Below are positions 43,797-53,071 of a DNA stretch of 64,000 nt, piece by piece. Source of the stretch: Corallococcus sp. NCRR (GTDB lineage Bacteria; Myxococcota; Myxococcia; Myxococcales; Myxococcaceae). Made by a program: the position numbers and the translations under genes. Every line of letters starts with the position of its first letter. Position 1 is the stretch's first letter. The notes under the pieces are model-generated. The model worked only from the letters and a program-made list of their open reading frames with translations. It did not search any database and was not told the origin of the DNA. The stretch lies in the NCBI RefSeq assembly GCF_026965535.1, contig NZ_CP114039.1, forward strand, positions 4,092,001 through 4,156,000, read 5' to 3'.

Positions 43797-46070
43797 ATGG
43801 CGGGGCGGGGGGACGACTCACCGGTGGGGGGCGAGCCGTCCCTGTTCGCCCGGCTGGCGATGGGCGTGTTCCGGCACCGGGGCCGGGTGCTGGTAGGCGC
43901 GCTGCTGCTGCTCGCCGCTGCGGTGTGGGCCCTGCTCCGGGGCGGAGACCTCACCACCGGCACCATCGAAGGCATCGAATCCGCGAGGGCCGAGGCGCTC
44001 GCGCGCGGTGCCGCCGCAGGGTCGAACGACCAGACCCTGGCCGTCATCTTCCATCACGACACCTGGACCCCGGATGAGCCGCGCTTCGCCCAGGCGGTGA
44101 CGTCCGTGCTGTCGCGCGTGGAGCGGCTGCCAGAGGTCGCGTCGGTGGTGTCGCCCATTGGCGCGCCCGAGGCCTTCCGGGCCCGCTTCGTGGCGAAGAC
44201 CGGCCACGACCTGCTGGCGCTGGTGCGGCTCAAGGGCGGCGAGCGCGAGGCCACCGCCGCGTTCCCCGCCGTGCGCGCGGCGCTGGAGAGCCCGGACCTC
44301 CGGACGACGCTCACGGGCAAGGTGGCCTTCCTGGCCGCGCTCAATGAATTGCTGGAGCACGACCTGCTGCGCGCGGAGTTGCTGTCCTTCCCGCTGGCGC
44401 TGGTGGTCCTGCTGTGGGTGTTCCGCACGGTGGTGGCGGCGATGCTGCCCTTGGTGGTGGGCGGCCTGGCGGTGCTCTGCGGCGTGGCGGGCGTGATGCT
44501 GCTGTCGCACGCCACGAACATGGCTCAGTACACGCTCAACGTCGTGTCGCTCATCGGGTTGGGCGTGGCCATCGACTACTCGCTCTTCATCGTGAGCCGC
44601 TTCCGCTCCGAGCTCGCCCTGGGCCTCTCCACGGAGCACGCCCTGACGCGCACGCTGGACACCGCCGGGCGCGCGGTGGCGTTCTCGGGGCTGGCCGTCA
44701 CGGTGGGGTTGGGGGGCCTGCTCTTCTTCCGAGGCTCGTACCTGAGCGCCATGGGCTTGGGCGGGGCCCTGGTGGTGGCCTTCGCGGTCCTCTTCGCGCT
44801 CACCGTGCTGCCCGCGCTGCTCGCCTGGCTGGGGCCCCGGGTGGACCGGGGACGGTTGCCCTTCTCCCGGAAGGAGGGGCGCGGCGGCGCATGGCACGCG
44901 CTGGCCACCTGGGTGATGCGCCATCCCTGGTGGGTGCTGTTGCCCACGCTGACGCTGCTGCTGGCCATGGGGCTACCATTCCGCCGGCTGCAACTGGCGG
45001 CCACGGACATCACCGCGCTGCCCGAGGGCACCGAGGCCCGCCAGGGCGCGGAGACCCTGGCCCGCCTGTTTCCCCGCGAGGCCGCCACGCGCGTCCTGGT
45101 GGCGGTGGAGTTCCCGGGAGGCAATCCCCTCACGCCGGAGCGCGCGGGCGCCCTGTACGACGCCAGCCGCCGCGCGGCTTCGATGCCCGGCGTCGTCGGC
45201 GTGGAGAGCGCGGTGGACCTGGGCCCCGGCATGGACCGGGCGACCGTCCAGCGGATGGCCGCCGCGCCGCCCCAGTTCCTTCCACCGGAGGTCCAGGCCG
45301 CGCGAGCCGCGTACATCACCGGCAACGTGGCGGTGATGCAGGTGCTGACGTCGTCGGCGCCCAGCAGCGTGGAGGCGCGCGACCTGGTCCGCGCGCTGCG
45401 CGAGGACCGCACGGTGGGCGATGGCCGGTGGTGGGTGGGCGGGCAGACCGCGGCGGACGTGGACGCGGCGGCCTTCGTGAAGCACCACACGCCCGCGGCG
45501 GTGGGGTTCGTGATGGGCATGACGTGCATCGTCCTCTTCGTGCTCCTGCGCTCCGTGGTGCTGCCCTTGAAGGCGCTCCTGATGAACCTCTTGTCGCTGG
45601 CCGGCTCGTTCGGCGCCCTGGTGTGGATTTTCCAGGAGGGGCACCTGCACCGGCTGCTGCGCTTCGAGCCCGGGCCCATCGAACCGTCGCTGCCCATCCT
45701 GTTGTTCTGCGCGCTGTTCGGCCTGTCCATGGACTACGAGGTGCTGCTGCTCAGCCGCATCCGCGAGGAGTACCTGCGCACGGGCGACAACACCCACGCG
45801 GTGGCCGAAGGGCTGGAGCGGACCGGCGGCCTCATCACCAGCGCGGCGGCCATCATGGTGGCCGTGTTCGCGGCCTTCACGCTGGCGTCGGTGGTGGTGG
45901 TGAAGGCCATGGGCCTGGGCATGGCCATCGCGGTCGCGCTGGATGCGACGCTGGTCCGGGTGCTCATCGTCCCCGCGATGATGCGGCTGATGGGGGACTT
46001 CAACTGGTGGGGGCCCGGCCACTGGAGGCGCTCGCGGCCACGGGCGCAGGGGACGGAGGTGCGGCCATGA
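43797..46070 (+). CDS. MMPL/RND-family membrane transporter
   Basis: 757 residues with the MMPL layout: one N-terminal helix, a large exported domain, a block of helices including IGLGVAIDYSLFIVSRFRSEL (the Asp-Tyr motif of RND porters), then the pattern repeats with a second block (FGLSMDYEVLLLSRIREEY). Family members export lipids, including mycobacterial MmpL3 and hopanoid-linked HpnN. Overlap of its stop with the glycosyltransferase start (ATGA) and nearby triterpene genes suggest transport of a glycolipid or triterpenoid; this is inference. Confidence 0.9.
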   Translation: MAGRGDDSPVGGEPSLFARLAMGVFRHRGRVLVGALLLLAAAVWALLRGGDLTTGTIEGIESARAEALARGAAAGSNDQTLAVIFHHDTWTPDEPRFAQAVTSVLSRVERLPEVASVVSPIGAPEAFRARFVAKTGHDLLALVRLKGGEREATAAFPAVRAALESPDLRTTLTGKVAFLAALNELLEHDLLRAELLSFPLALVVLLWVFRTVVAAMLPLVVGGLAVLCGVAGVMLLSHATNMAQYTLNVVSLIGLGVAIDYSLFIVSRFRSELALGLSTEHALTRTLDTAGRAVAFSGLAVTVGLGGLLFFRGSYLSAMGLGGALVVAFAVLFALTVLPALLAWLGPRVDRGRLPFSRKEGRGGAWHALATWVMRHPWWVLLPTLTLLLAMGLPFRRLQLAATDITALPEGTEARQGAETLARLFPREAATRVLVAVEFPGGNPLTPERAGALYDASRRAASMPGVVGVESAVDLGPGMDRATVQRMAAAPPQFLPPEVQAARAAYITGNVAVMQVLTSSAPSSVEARDLVRALREDRTVGDGRWWVGGQTAADVDAAAFVKHHTPAAVGFVMGMTCIVLFVLLRSVVLPLKALLMNLLSLAGSFGALVWIFQEGHLHRLLRFEPGPIEPSLPILLFCALFGLSMDYEVLLLSRIREEYLRTGDNTHAVAEGLERTGGLITSAAAIMVAVFAAFTLASVVVVKAMGLGMAIAVALDATLVRVLIVPAMMRLMGDFNWWGPGHWRRSRPRAQGTEVRP

Positions 46071-47257
46071 ACGCGCAAAATCTCGCATGGACGGCGGCGG
46101 CGCTGGGCGTGCTCGTGCACGGGCATCGGGCGCTGATGGCCGGCCTGCGGCGGCGGCAGGCCCCACCCCAGAGGCGCTTCGAGCCACCGTCGGTGACGGT
46201 CATCCGGCCCATCCGGGGCCTGGACGTGGACGCGCGCGAGAACGTGCGCGCGCTGCTGGAGCTGGACTATCCCGGTGAGTGGGAGGTGCTCTTCGTCTTC
46301 GACAGCGAGGACGACCCGGCGTTCCTCCCCACCCGCGAGGAGGTGGCCACCCGCCCGACGCGCGCGAGGCGGGTGGAGCTGCTGGTCGCGGGCGAGCCCC
46401 CGGCGGGCATGACGGGCAAGCTCAACGCGATGCAGGTGGGCGTGGCCCGCTCCCGGGGCCAGCTGCTGGCCTTCAGTGATTCGGACACGCGGCCCTCGCC
46501 CGGGGTGCTCACGGCGCTGGTGGGCGCGCTGCTGGAGGACGGCGGAACGGGCGCCACGTTCGCGCCCATCTACGCGGCGGCGGACGCGCCCCTGGCGGGC
46601 GACGTGGGCTACGGGCTGCTGGTGAACGCGTGGTACGGCGCGTCGGTCGCGTGCACCGCGGAGCCGGATGGCTCGCTGCCCTTCATCATGGGGCAGTTGA
46701 TGGTGTTCCGACGCCAGGCGCTGGAGGCCATCGGGGGCGTGCGCTGCGCCGCCGGGCAGTTCGTGGATGACATGTACCTGGGGCGCCGGCTGTACCTGGC
46801 CGGGTGGAAGAACCGCGTCGTCCACGCGCCCCTGCGCGTCGTCACGGGGCGCCTGGGGCTTACCGCCTTCCTGCGCATCTTCCGGCGGTGGATCCTCTTC
46901 TCGGAGGCGGGCATCCCCGGCTCCTTCGCGCGGCCCCACTGGGTGCGTGGCGCGGTGAGCTGGCTGTCGTGGGGCGCGCTGGCGACGTCGGTGGCGCGAA
47001 GGGCCTGGGGCCCGGCGCTCCTGGCGGCGGTGCCCATCGGCTTCTCCGTGTGGAGCCAGCTGCGGCTCCAGCGGGCCTGTCACGGGCCCCGGGTCGCGCC
47101 CCGGCACTACTGGGTGCCGGCGGTGCTGCCGCTGCTGGGGGCCGGCGTGGCGCTGTCCGCGCGGGTGTCTCGCGAGGTGGACTGGCGCGGCCGCGGCTAC
47201 CGGTTGGATGCGAAGGCGCGCCTGGGTGAAGCCCAGCCGGCCCGGGCCAGCGTGTAG
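46067..47257 (+). CDS. GT21-like (ceramide glucosyltransferase/HpnI-type) glycosyltransferase
   Basis: 396 residues: N-terminal hydrophobic segment, then a GT-A core with VTVIRPIRGLDVDARENV, SDSDTRPSPG (nucleotide-sugar Asp pair), FVDDMYLGRRLYLAG (third Asp) and RIFRRW, the (Q/R)xxRW signature of GT21 enzymes. C-terminal helices complete membrane attachment. GT21 members glycosylate ceramide; HpnI acts on hopanoid precursors. It is coupled by 4-nt overlap to the MMPL gene and its end overlaps the convergent epoxidase gene. Acceptor unknown; a lipid or sterol-linked substrate is plausible from context. Confidence 0.88.
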   Translation: MNAQNLAWTAAALGVLVHGHRALMAGLRRRQAPPQRRFEPPSVTVIRPIRGLDVDARENVRALLELDYPGEWEVLFVFDSEDDPAFLPTREEVATRPTRARRVELLVAGEPPAGMTGKLNAMQVGVARSRGQLLAFSDSDTRPSPGVLTALVGALLEDGGTGATFAPIYAAADAPLAGDVGYGLLVNAWYGASVACTAEPDGSLPFIMGQLMVFRRQALEAIGGVRCAAGQFVDDMYLGRRLYLAGWKNRVVHAPLRVVTGRLGLTAFLRIFRRWILFSEAGIPGSFARPHWVRGAVSWLSWGALATSVARRAWGPALLAAVPIGFSVWSQLRLQRACHGPRVAPRHYWVPAVLPLLGAGVALSARVSREVDWRGRGYRLDAKARLGEAQPARASV

Positions 47258-48606
47258 ACGGGACGGCGGACGCGACGATGGAGCCAGCTCCCCACCTGTT
47301 CCACCGCGCTCGCCATGGTGCCTCGCAAGGGCGGTCCGGCGGAGCGCAACAGCGGCGCGGCGGACCGCAGGCTGCCCCCCGCTCCCTTCGGGGAGAGCAT
47401 CGCGGCGAAGGCGTGGGCGACGACGCGCAGGTACTCGCGGGCCATCACCCGCATGCGGGGCTCCTCGGAGGACAGCAGGGCCATGGAGGCGCGCGCGCCG
47501 CCGGGGCTGTGCTCCCAGTAGTGCAGCAGGCCCATGCGCAGCGCGCGCATGCCCTCGTCCTGCCTGGCGAAGGCGCTGTAGAGCGCGGACGCGAGCGCGA
47601 CGCGGGTGCGCTGCGCGGGCCGCCGCGCGTGCGCGTAGTGCTCCAGCGCGCGGGCGACGTGGCCCTGATGGCGGTCCAGCGACTCCTGGAGGGCGCGGGC
47701 GTCGTGGAAGCACGACGCCATGCCGCTGGCCGTGAGCGGGTGGCAGCACGCGGCGGCGTCGCCCACGAGCACGGCGCTCCCCATCCAGACGGTCTCCGCC
47801 AGCCAGTCGTCGTTGGAGGCCATGCGCACCGCGGGCCGCTCTTCCAGCGCCTGCCGGACGGCCTCCCTCAGCCGCGAGGGCAGGGCGAGCAGCAACTCCG
47901 GTTGTTCCTTCAGCGTCCGGGCCGTGCTGCCCAGCGGCAGGTCCACCATCACGCGCGCCACGCCGGGCTGGATGATGTACGCCAGCGCGTGCACGGCGCC
48001 GCCCACGAACTGGTGGCCGTGCTCGGGGTGGGTGAGGCAGTCGCTGTCCACGGTTACGCCCAGCATGGTGGACAGGCGCTGGTGGTGCTCGGCGATGCCC
48101 AGCATCCGCCGCACGGGCGACGCGCGTCCGTCCGCGGCCACCAGCAGCCGGGCGTGCACGGTGTGCTCGGTGCCCTCGTGCGAATAGCGCAGGCGCACGC
48201 CGCGCTCGCAGTTGTGCTCCACGGCCGTCACGCGCGCACGGGTGCGCACGGTGACGCCGCGCCGCCGCGACACCGCCTCCTGCAGGGGCAGGGTGAGGGC
48301 GGCGTGCTCCAGCGACACGCCGGTGAGCCCGCGACCGTAGGGCAGGACGAGCGTGCGGGCGGGGGCATGGAAGCGCACCGCGAAGCCCCTCACGGGGTGG
48401 GCCTTCCAGCCATTCACGACGTCCCCGAAGCCCAGCGCGCGCAGGTCCCGCACCCCGGGCGGGTGGAGCAATTCGCCCGCGAGCTGCTTGTGCCGGTCCA
48501 CCCCCGCGTCCAGCAGCAGGACGGACCACCCCAGGTCGGAGAGCGCCGCCGCCACCGCGCAGCCCGCGGGCCCGCCCCCGGCTATCACCACCTCGGTGTC
48601 CCCCAC
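47197..48606 (-). CDS. Squalene epoxidase-like FAD monooxygenase
   Basis: 469 residues, GTG start. FAD-binding GGGPAGCAVAAALSDLGWSVLLLD, GELLHPPGVRDLRALGFGD (close to the squalene epoxidase N-terminal pattern), ARLLVAADGRASPVRRM and the second flavin motif VLVGDAAACCHPLTASGM, comparable to the GDAFNMRHPLTGGGM segment of eukaryotic squalene epoxidase. Predicted to make 2,3-oxidosqualene from squalene. It is divergent (86 bp) from squalene synthase and oxidosqualene cyclase genes, which supply its substrate and use its product. A generic geranylgeranyl-reductase-like flavoprotein is the main alternative; context favours the epoxidase. Confidence 0.78.
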   Translation of the reverse strand: MGDTEVVIAGGGPAGCAVAAALSDLGWSVLLLDAGVDRHKQLAGELLHPPGVRDLRALGFGDVVNGWKAHPVRGFAVRFHAPARTLVLPYGRGLTGVSLEHAALTLPLQEAVSRRRGVTVRTRARVTAVEHNCERGVRLRYSHEGTEHTVHARLLVAADGRASPVRRMLGIAEHHQRLSTMLGVTVDSDCLTHPEHGHQFVGGAVHALAYIIQPGVARVMVDLPLGSTARTLKEQPELLLALPSRLREAVRQALEERPAVRMASNDDWLAETVWMGSAVLVGDAAACCHPLTASGMASCFHDARALQESLDRHQGHVARALEHYAHARRPAQRTRVALASALYSAFARQDEGMRALRMGLLHYWEHSPGGARASMALLSSEEPRMRVMAREYLRVVAHAFAAMLSPKGAGGSLRSAAPLLRSAGPPLRGTMASAVEQVGSWLHRRVRRPVYTLARAGWASPRRAFASNR

Positions 48607-48692
48607 GTGGCCCCCGCTCGGTTCCCAGACACCATGTCTGGCATTGACGACTTATCCATTGAAGCGCGGCGCCGCACGCGAAGGAGGCAGGC

Positions 48693-49739
48693 ATGAAGGT
48701 GCAGGGTGCATCATTCTGTCGCACGCAATTGCCCCAGGTTTCCCGGACCTTCGCGCTCAACATCCCGCTGTTGCCCGAGCCCCTGGACCTGGCGGTGACG
48801 GTGGCCTACCTGCTGTGCCGCATCGCGGACACGCTGGAGGACGAGGCCCGCGGGGCACTTCACGGTGCATTGCTGGACGAAATGGGGAGCCTCGTATCGC
48901 TGGAGCCGGGCTGGGAGGCCCGTGCCCGCTCCTTCGCGCGAAGGGCGCGGCTGGCCCTGCGGGACGAGGCGCCGCCCCCGGAGGCCGAGCTCGTCTCCCA
49001 GACACCGGCCGTGCTCGAAACCCTGGCCTCGCTTCCCTCCTGGGTCCACCCGCCCATCGCGCGATGCGTGCGGACGATGACCGGCGGCATGAAACAGATA
49101 CAGCGGATGCATGGAGGGGGCGGGCAGGTCATGGGGCTGCCCGACCTCCAGGCGACGTTCATGTATTGCTATTACGTGGCGGGCGTCGTCGGCGAGATGC
49201 TGACCGGCCTCTTCGTCGCCAGCTCACCCCGGGTCGCCCGGCGCGAGGAGCGGCTGCTATCGCGGGCGCCTGCCTTTGGGCGGGCCCTGCAGCTCACCAA
49301 CATCCTGAAGGACGTGCGCGAGGACCTGGACCGGGGGAGCTGCTGGCTGCCCAGGGACCGCATGGCCGCGCATGGCCTCACGCCCGCCACGCTGGTCCTG
49401 CCTTCGCTCCGCGCGAACGCCGTGGCGCTGATGGAGGAGTTGGTGGCGGTGGCGCGCCGCGAGCTGGACGTCGCGCTCGAATACTCGCTGGCGCTGCCCG
49501 TGGAGGAGCCCGGCCTGCGGCTGTTCTGCCTCTACCCGCTCTTCTTCGCGGCCGGGACGCTCGACGCGGTGGAGGGCAACCCCGCGGTGTTCGAGCCCGA
49601 GCCCGTGAAGATTCCCCGGGAGACGGTGGCGGCGCTGATGCGGCTCACGCAGGAGCGGGTGGGCTCGGATGAAGCGCTGCGGGCGCTCTACGCCAGCGGC
49701 TCGCGGACGTCTCAAGGTCATGCGGAGGCCTGGCCCTGA
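48693..49739 (+). CDS. Squalene synthase (squalene/phytoene synthase family)
   Basis: 348 residues with VSRTFALNIPLLPEPLDLAV, first Asp motif YLLCRIADTLED, YCYYVAGVVGEMLTGLF and second Asp motif LTNILKDVREDLDRG, all characteristic of squalene synthases that couple two farnesyl diphosphates head to head. The YCYYVAGVVG pattern favours squalene over phytoene. A strong GGAGG site precedes the ATG. The stop overlaps the cyclase start as TGATG, so the two are translationally coupled, in line with one pathway. Confidence 0.9.
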   Translation: MKVQGASFCRTQLPQVSRTFALNIPLLPEPLDLAVTVAYLLCRIADTLEDEARGALHGALLDEMGSLVSLEPGWEARARSFARRARLALRDEAPPPEAELVSQTPAVLETLASLPSWVHPPIARCVRTMTGGMKQIQRMHGGGGQVMGLPDLQATFMYCYYVAGVVGEMLTGLFVASSPRVARREERLLSRAPAFGRALQLTNILKDVREDLDRGSCWLPRDRMAAHGLTPATLVLPSLRANAVALMEELVAVARRELDVALEYSLALPVEEPGLRLFCLYPLFFAAGTLDAVEGNPAVFEPEPVKIPRETVAALMRLTQERVGSDEALRALYASGSRTSQGHAEAWP

Positions 49740-51700
49740 TGCGGCGGGCCCGGGACATGCTGGCCGGGACGCAGGCGGCGGACGGCTCCTGGAAGGGGGA
49801 CTACAGCGGTCCGCTGTTCCTGGGGCCGGTGTACGTGGCCGGGCTGTATGTGATGGGGCGCCTTCCAGAGGCGCCCGTCCGCGACGGCATGGTCGCCCAC
49901 ATGCGCGCGCACCAGAACCCGGATGGAGGATGGGGGCTGGATGTGGAGTCGCCCAGCCTCGTCTTCACCTCGGTGCTCAACTACGTCGCGCAGCGGCTGC
50001 TGGGCGTTGGCGCGGACGACCCGGAGCTCGTCCGGGCGCGGGCGTGGTTCCTCCCCCGGGGCGGCCCGCTGGGCAGCGCGTCCTGGGGGAAGTTCGTCCT
50101 CGCCCTGCTGGGGCTCTACGAATACGCGGGCCTGGCGCCCGTGCCTCCCGAGCTCTGGCTGTTGCCGCGAGCGCTGCCGTTCCATCCCTCGCGGCTCTGG
50201 TGCCACTGCCGCATGGTGTACCTGCCCATGGGCTGGCTTTATGGCCGCCGGGTCCGCGCCACGGAAGCCCCGCTCTTGGCCGAGCTGCGGCGCGAGCTGT
50301 ACCCCCAGCCCTACGAGGACGTGGACTGGAAGGCGGCGCGAGGCCGCGTGGCGGGCACGGACGCCTACAGCCCCCACGGCCTGGGACTGCGCGCCGTGCA
50401 CCGCGTGCTGGGCCTGTATGAGCGCTTCCACTCGAAGCGGCTGCGGAGACGCGCGCTGGAGGAGTCCCTGGCGTTGATCCGCGGCGAGGACGAAGCGACG
50501 CACTTCATCTGCATCGGGCCCATCAACAAGGTGCTCGACATGGTGGTGTGGCACGTGGCGCGGCCGGAAGGCCCGGAGGTGCGAGCCCACCTGGAGCGCC
50601 TGCCGGACTATCTCCAGCGGACGCCTGAAGGCATCACGGTCAACGGCTACAACTCCTCCCAGCTCTGGGACACCGCCTTCGCGGTGCAGGCGCTGGTGGC
50701 CTCCGGCGAGTCCGCCTGGGCGCGCGACACGCTGGAGCGCGCGGGCCGCTTCCTGGAGGCGCAGCAGGTGCTGGAGGATTCGCCAGACGCCGCGCGCCAC
50801 CACCGGCATCCCAGCCGGGGAGGGTGGCCCTTCAGCACCCGCGCGCACGGCTGGCCCATCAGCGATTGCACGGCGGAGGCGCTGAAGGCGTGTCTGTTGT
50901 TGGAGCCGCTCGGGCTCAATCGCGTGTCACGCCAACGCCTGGGACACGCCGTGGCGTTCATCCTGTCGTTGCAGAACCGGGACGGCGGCTGGGCCACCTA
51001 CGAGCGGCAGCGGGGGCCGCGCTGGCTGGAGCGGTTCAACCCCTCGGACGTCTTCGCTGGCATCATGGTGGACCCCAGCTACGTGGAGTGCACGTCGGCC
51101 TGCATGCAGGCGCTGGCGGCGTGGCGCGAGGCGTGCCCGGACGCTCCGGTGGGCCCGTCCATCGCGCGGGGCGCGGACTTCCTGCGCCGGCAGCAGCGGC
51201 CGGACGGCGGCTGGGAGGGCTCCTGGGGCGTCTGCTTCAGCTACGGCACGTGGTTCGGCGTCACCGGCCTGGTGGCCTCGGGCGCGGGGACCGGAGACCC
51301 TGCCCTGCGCAAGGCCGTCACGTTCCTGAAGGCCCACCAGCGCGAGGATGGCTCCTGGAGCGAGACCCTCCCGTCCTGCCGCGAGCGCCGCTGGGTGGAG
51401 GGGCGCACGGGCCACGCGGTGACGACGTCCTGGGCCGTGCTGTCACTGGTGGCCGCGGGCGAAGCGAACGCGGAGGCCACGCGCCGGGGCGCGGTGTGGC
51501 TGCGCGAGAGGCAGGACGCGGACGGCCAGTGGCCACGAGAGCCGCTGGCCGGCGTGTTCAGCCGCACCTGCGCCATCCACTACGACGCCTACTTGCGCAT
51601 CTTCCCGCTGTGGGCGCTGTCGCTCGCGGAGCGACAGGCCTTGGACTTCAAGGCGCGCGAAGGCTCAGCGAACCCAGGTAGTCCGCCTTGCCCAGGTTGA
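49739..51700 (+). CDS. Oxidosqualene cyclase, cycloartenol synthase-like
   Basis: 653 residues with the OSC catalytic motif DCTAE (376-380) in HGWPISDCTAE, rather than the DxDD of squalene-hopene cyclases. Other OSC signatures: VYLPMGWLYGRR, YNSSQLWDTAFAVQAL, YVECTSACMQAL and GSWGVCFSYGTWFG. The three positions that separate cycloartenol from lanosterol synthases are of plant cycloartenol type: Y304 (plant Tyr410), H370 (His477) and I374 (Ile481). Predicted product is cycloartenol, which Stigmatella aurantiaca is known to make. Slightly shorter than eukaryotic OSCs (about 730-760), with a reduced N-terminus. Coupled by 1-nt overlap to squalene synthase. The end overlaps the convergent DUF1993 gene by 53 nt. 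Confidence 0.92.
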   Translation: MRRARDMLAGTQAADGSWKGDYSGPLFLGPVYVAGLYVMGRLPEAPVRDGMVAHMRAHQNPDGGWGLDVESPSLVFTSVLNYVAQRLLGVGADDPELVRARAWFLPRGGPLGSASWGKFVLALLGLYEYAGLAPVPPELWLLPRALPFHPSRLWCHCRMVYLPMGWLYGRRVRATEAPLLAELRRELYPQPYEDVDWKAARGRVAGTDAYSPHGLGLRAVHRVLGLYERFHSKRLRRRALEESLALIRGEDEATHFICIGPINKVLDMVVWHVARPEGPEVRAHLERLPDYLQRTPEGITVNGYNSSQLWDTAFAVQALVASGESAWARDTLERAGRFLEAQQVLEDSPDAARHHRHPSRGGWPFSTRAHGWPISDCTAEALKACLLLEPLGLNRVSRQRLGHAVAFILSLQNRDGGWATYERQRGPRWLERFNPSDVFAGIMVDPSYVECTSACMQALAAWREACPDAPVGPSIARGADFLRRQQRPDGGWEGSWGVCFSYGTWFGVTGLVASGAGTGDPALRKAVTFLKAHQREDGSWSETLPSCRERRWVEGRTGHAVTTSWAVLSLVAAGEANAEATRRGAVWLRERQDADGQWPREPLAGVFSRTCAIHYDAYLRIFPLWALSLAERQALDFKAREGSANPGSPPCPG

Positions 51701-52154
51701 CGCCGTTGTGACGCAGGAGCGCGTACGCGTGGGTGACGTGGAAGAAGAAGTTGGGGACCGCGTTCTCCAGGAAGTAGTCCGCGCCGCTCATCACCTGACC
51801 CTCCCAGCGGGGGTGGGTGATGACGCGTCCGGCGGCGCCCTCGAAGTCCTTCGCGGTGAACGTGTCCAGGTACGCGATGGTGGACCGGACGCGGGCGCTG
51901 AGCTCCTCCAGCGTCTGCTCCGTGTCCGGGTGCGACGGCGCGGCCTTGCCTGACAGACGCGAGGCCGCCAGCTTCACGGCGTCACAGCCGATCTGCACCT
52001 GCCGCACGAACGGGAGCTGGTCCGGCGCCAGCCGGAAGTTCAGGTAGAGGTTCGGGTCGAAGGACTTCGCCTTGGCATGGGCCGCGGCCGTCTCCAACCA
52101 CTTGCCCAACTGCCCCAGCTGCTTCTTCATCTGCGAAAAGAGTTCGAAGTACAT
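51648..52154 (-). CDS. DUF1993-family protein
   Basis: 168 residues, all-helical, with DUF1993 features FDPNLYLNFRLAPDQLPFVRQ and the tail ENAVPNFFFHVTHAYALLRHNG. This DinB-like family has no defined function. ATG 52154 gives the family N-terminus (MYFELFSQMKKQLGQLGKWL). It overlaps the oxidosqualene cyclase gene convergently. Confidence 0.85.
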   Translation of the reverse strand: MYFELFSQMKKQLGQLGKWLETAAAHAKAKSFDPNLYLNFRLAPDQLPFVRQVQIGCDAVKLAASRLSGKAAPSHPDTEQTLEELSARVRSTIAYLDTFTAKDFEGAAGRVITHPRWEGQVMSGADYFLENAVPNFFFHVTHAYALLRHNGVNLGKADYLGSLSLRAP

Positions 52155-52259
52155 GGGCGCGCAAGCTAACGGGGCAGGCATTGGCGCGCGAGCCAATCCG
52201 CGAGGCGTCCGGCCCCCTCAAGCCGGACGCCCCGCGTCATGTACGGGTCAGGCGAGGTG

Positions 52260-52856
52260 TCAGAAGGTGATGGTCAGGTCATGCAGGACGGCGGAGCAGC
52301 CCGTCTTCGTCCCGGCCTCGTCGCCAGCCGTGTCGCCCACGCAGGTGATGTTCTGCACGATGCGCGTGTTCGAGGTCAGCTGCGGGATGTAGAACGCGTC
52401 CTGCGAGTGCCCATAGTCCCTGTACGAGAAGGTGTACTCGGCGCCCTGCCAGAAATCCGCGACGGGCCACGGAGACGGCGTGATGCTCTGGATGGGCGTC
52501 GCGGTGGTGGCGATGTGGTACCACTGGTGCCCCGCGACATGGGTGTCTCCGCCCACCTCGTCGCCCCAGATGAACATGCCGATCCACAGCTCGTTCGAGT
52601 TGCGCACCTCGTACTCGAAGTTGAGGGTCATCCGCGGGCCGTTTCCGCCGAAGTCCGCGTCACCCCCCGGCGTCTTGGGCGGCTTGTAGAAGGCCAGCGG
52701 GAAGTCGTTGATGGTGATGCTGGACAGGCCCTGCTCCGTGGTGGCCACGGCCGGCTCGGGTGAGACCTCCGGCGCATCGAGGGTCTCCGGGCCGCCGCAG
52801 GCCCCCAACAACAGCGCGGCCACCGGCAGGGTGAAGAAGGCGAAACGGCGCATCAT
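52260..52856 (-). CDS. Putative lipoprotein of unknown function
   Basis: 198 residues with lipobox LLGAC. The mature part includes TLNFEYEVRNSNELWIGMFI and FWQGAEYTFSYRDYGHSQDAF, a beta-rich domain with many aromatic residues, and two late Cys (NITCVGD, KTGCSAV) that may form a disulphide. No family recognised. The 215-bp gap to the next gene shows nothing I can support. Confidence 0.72.
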   Translation of the reverse strand: MMRRFAFFTLPVAALLLGACGGPETLDAPEVSPEPAVATTEQGLSSITINDFPLAFYKPPKTPGGDADFGGNGPRMTLNFEYEVRNSNELWIGMFIWGDEVGGDTHVAGHQWYHIATTATPIQSITPSPWPVADFWQGAEYTFSYRDYGHSQDAFYIPQLTSNTRIVQNITCVGDTAGDEAGTKTGCSAVLHDLTITF

Positions 52857-53071
52857 GGCTGACTCCTGTTCGTGGTGGGACGACGCCGGCAGGAGTAGCG
52901 AGGTCCTTGGATGGGAGACATGCCCCTGACGCCAGCCGCTCCGTGCATGGGACGAAGTGGCTTCCGGGCGGGGTGAACGGCCGGGCCCGCGACTGGCGTG
53001 GACCGAGCGCTCGGGGCATGAAGGCGTCGCGACGCCAGGCCCGGTGGCGTCACGAACACGAAGGGGTTGCC

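Noticed and set aside
49739-51700. Squalene-hopene cyclase
   Set aside because: The DxDD motif is absent; DCTAE and several OSC-only motifs are present, so oxidosqualene cyclase is the better call.
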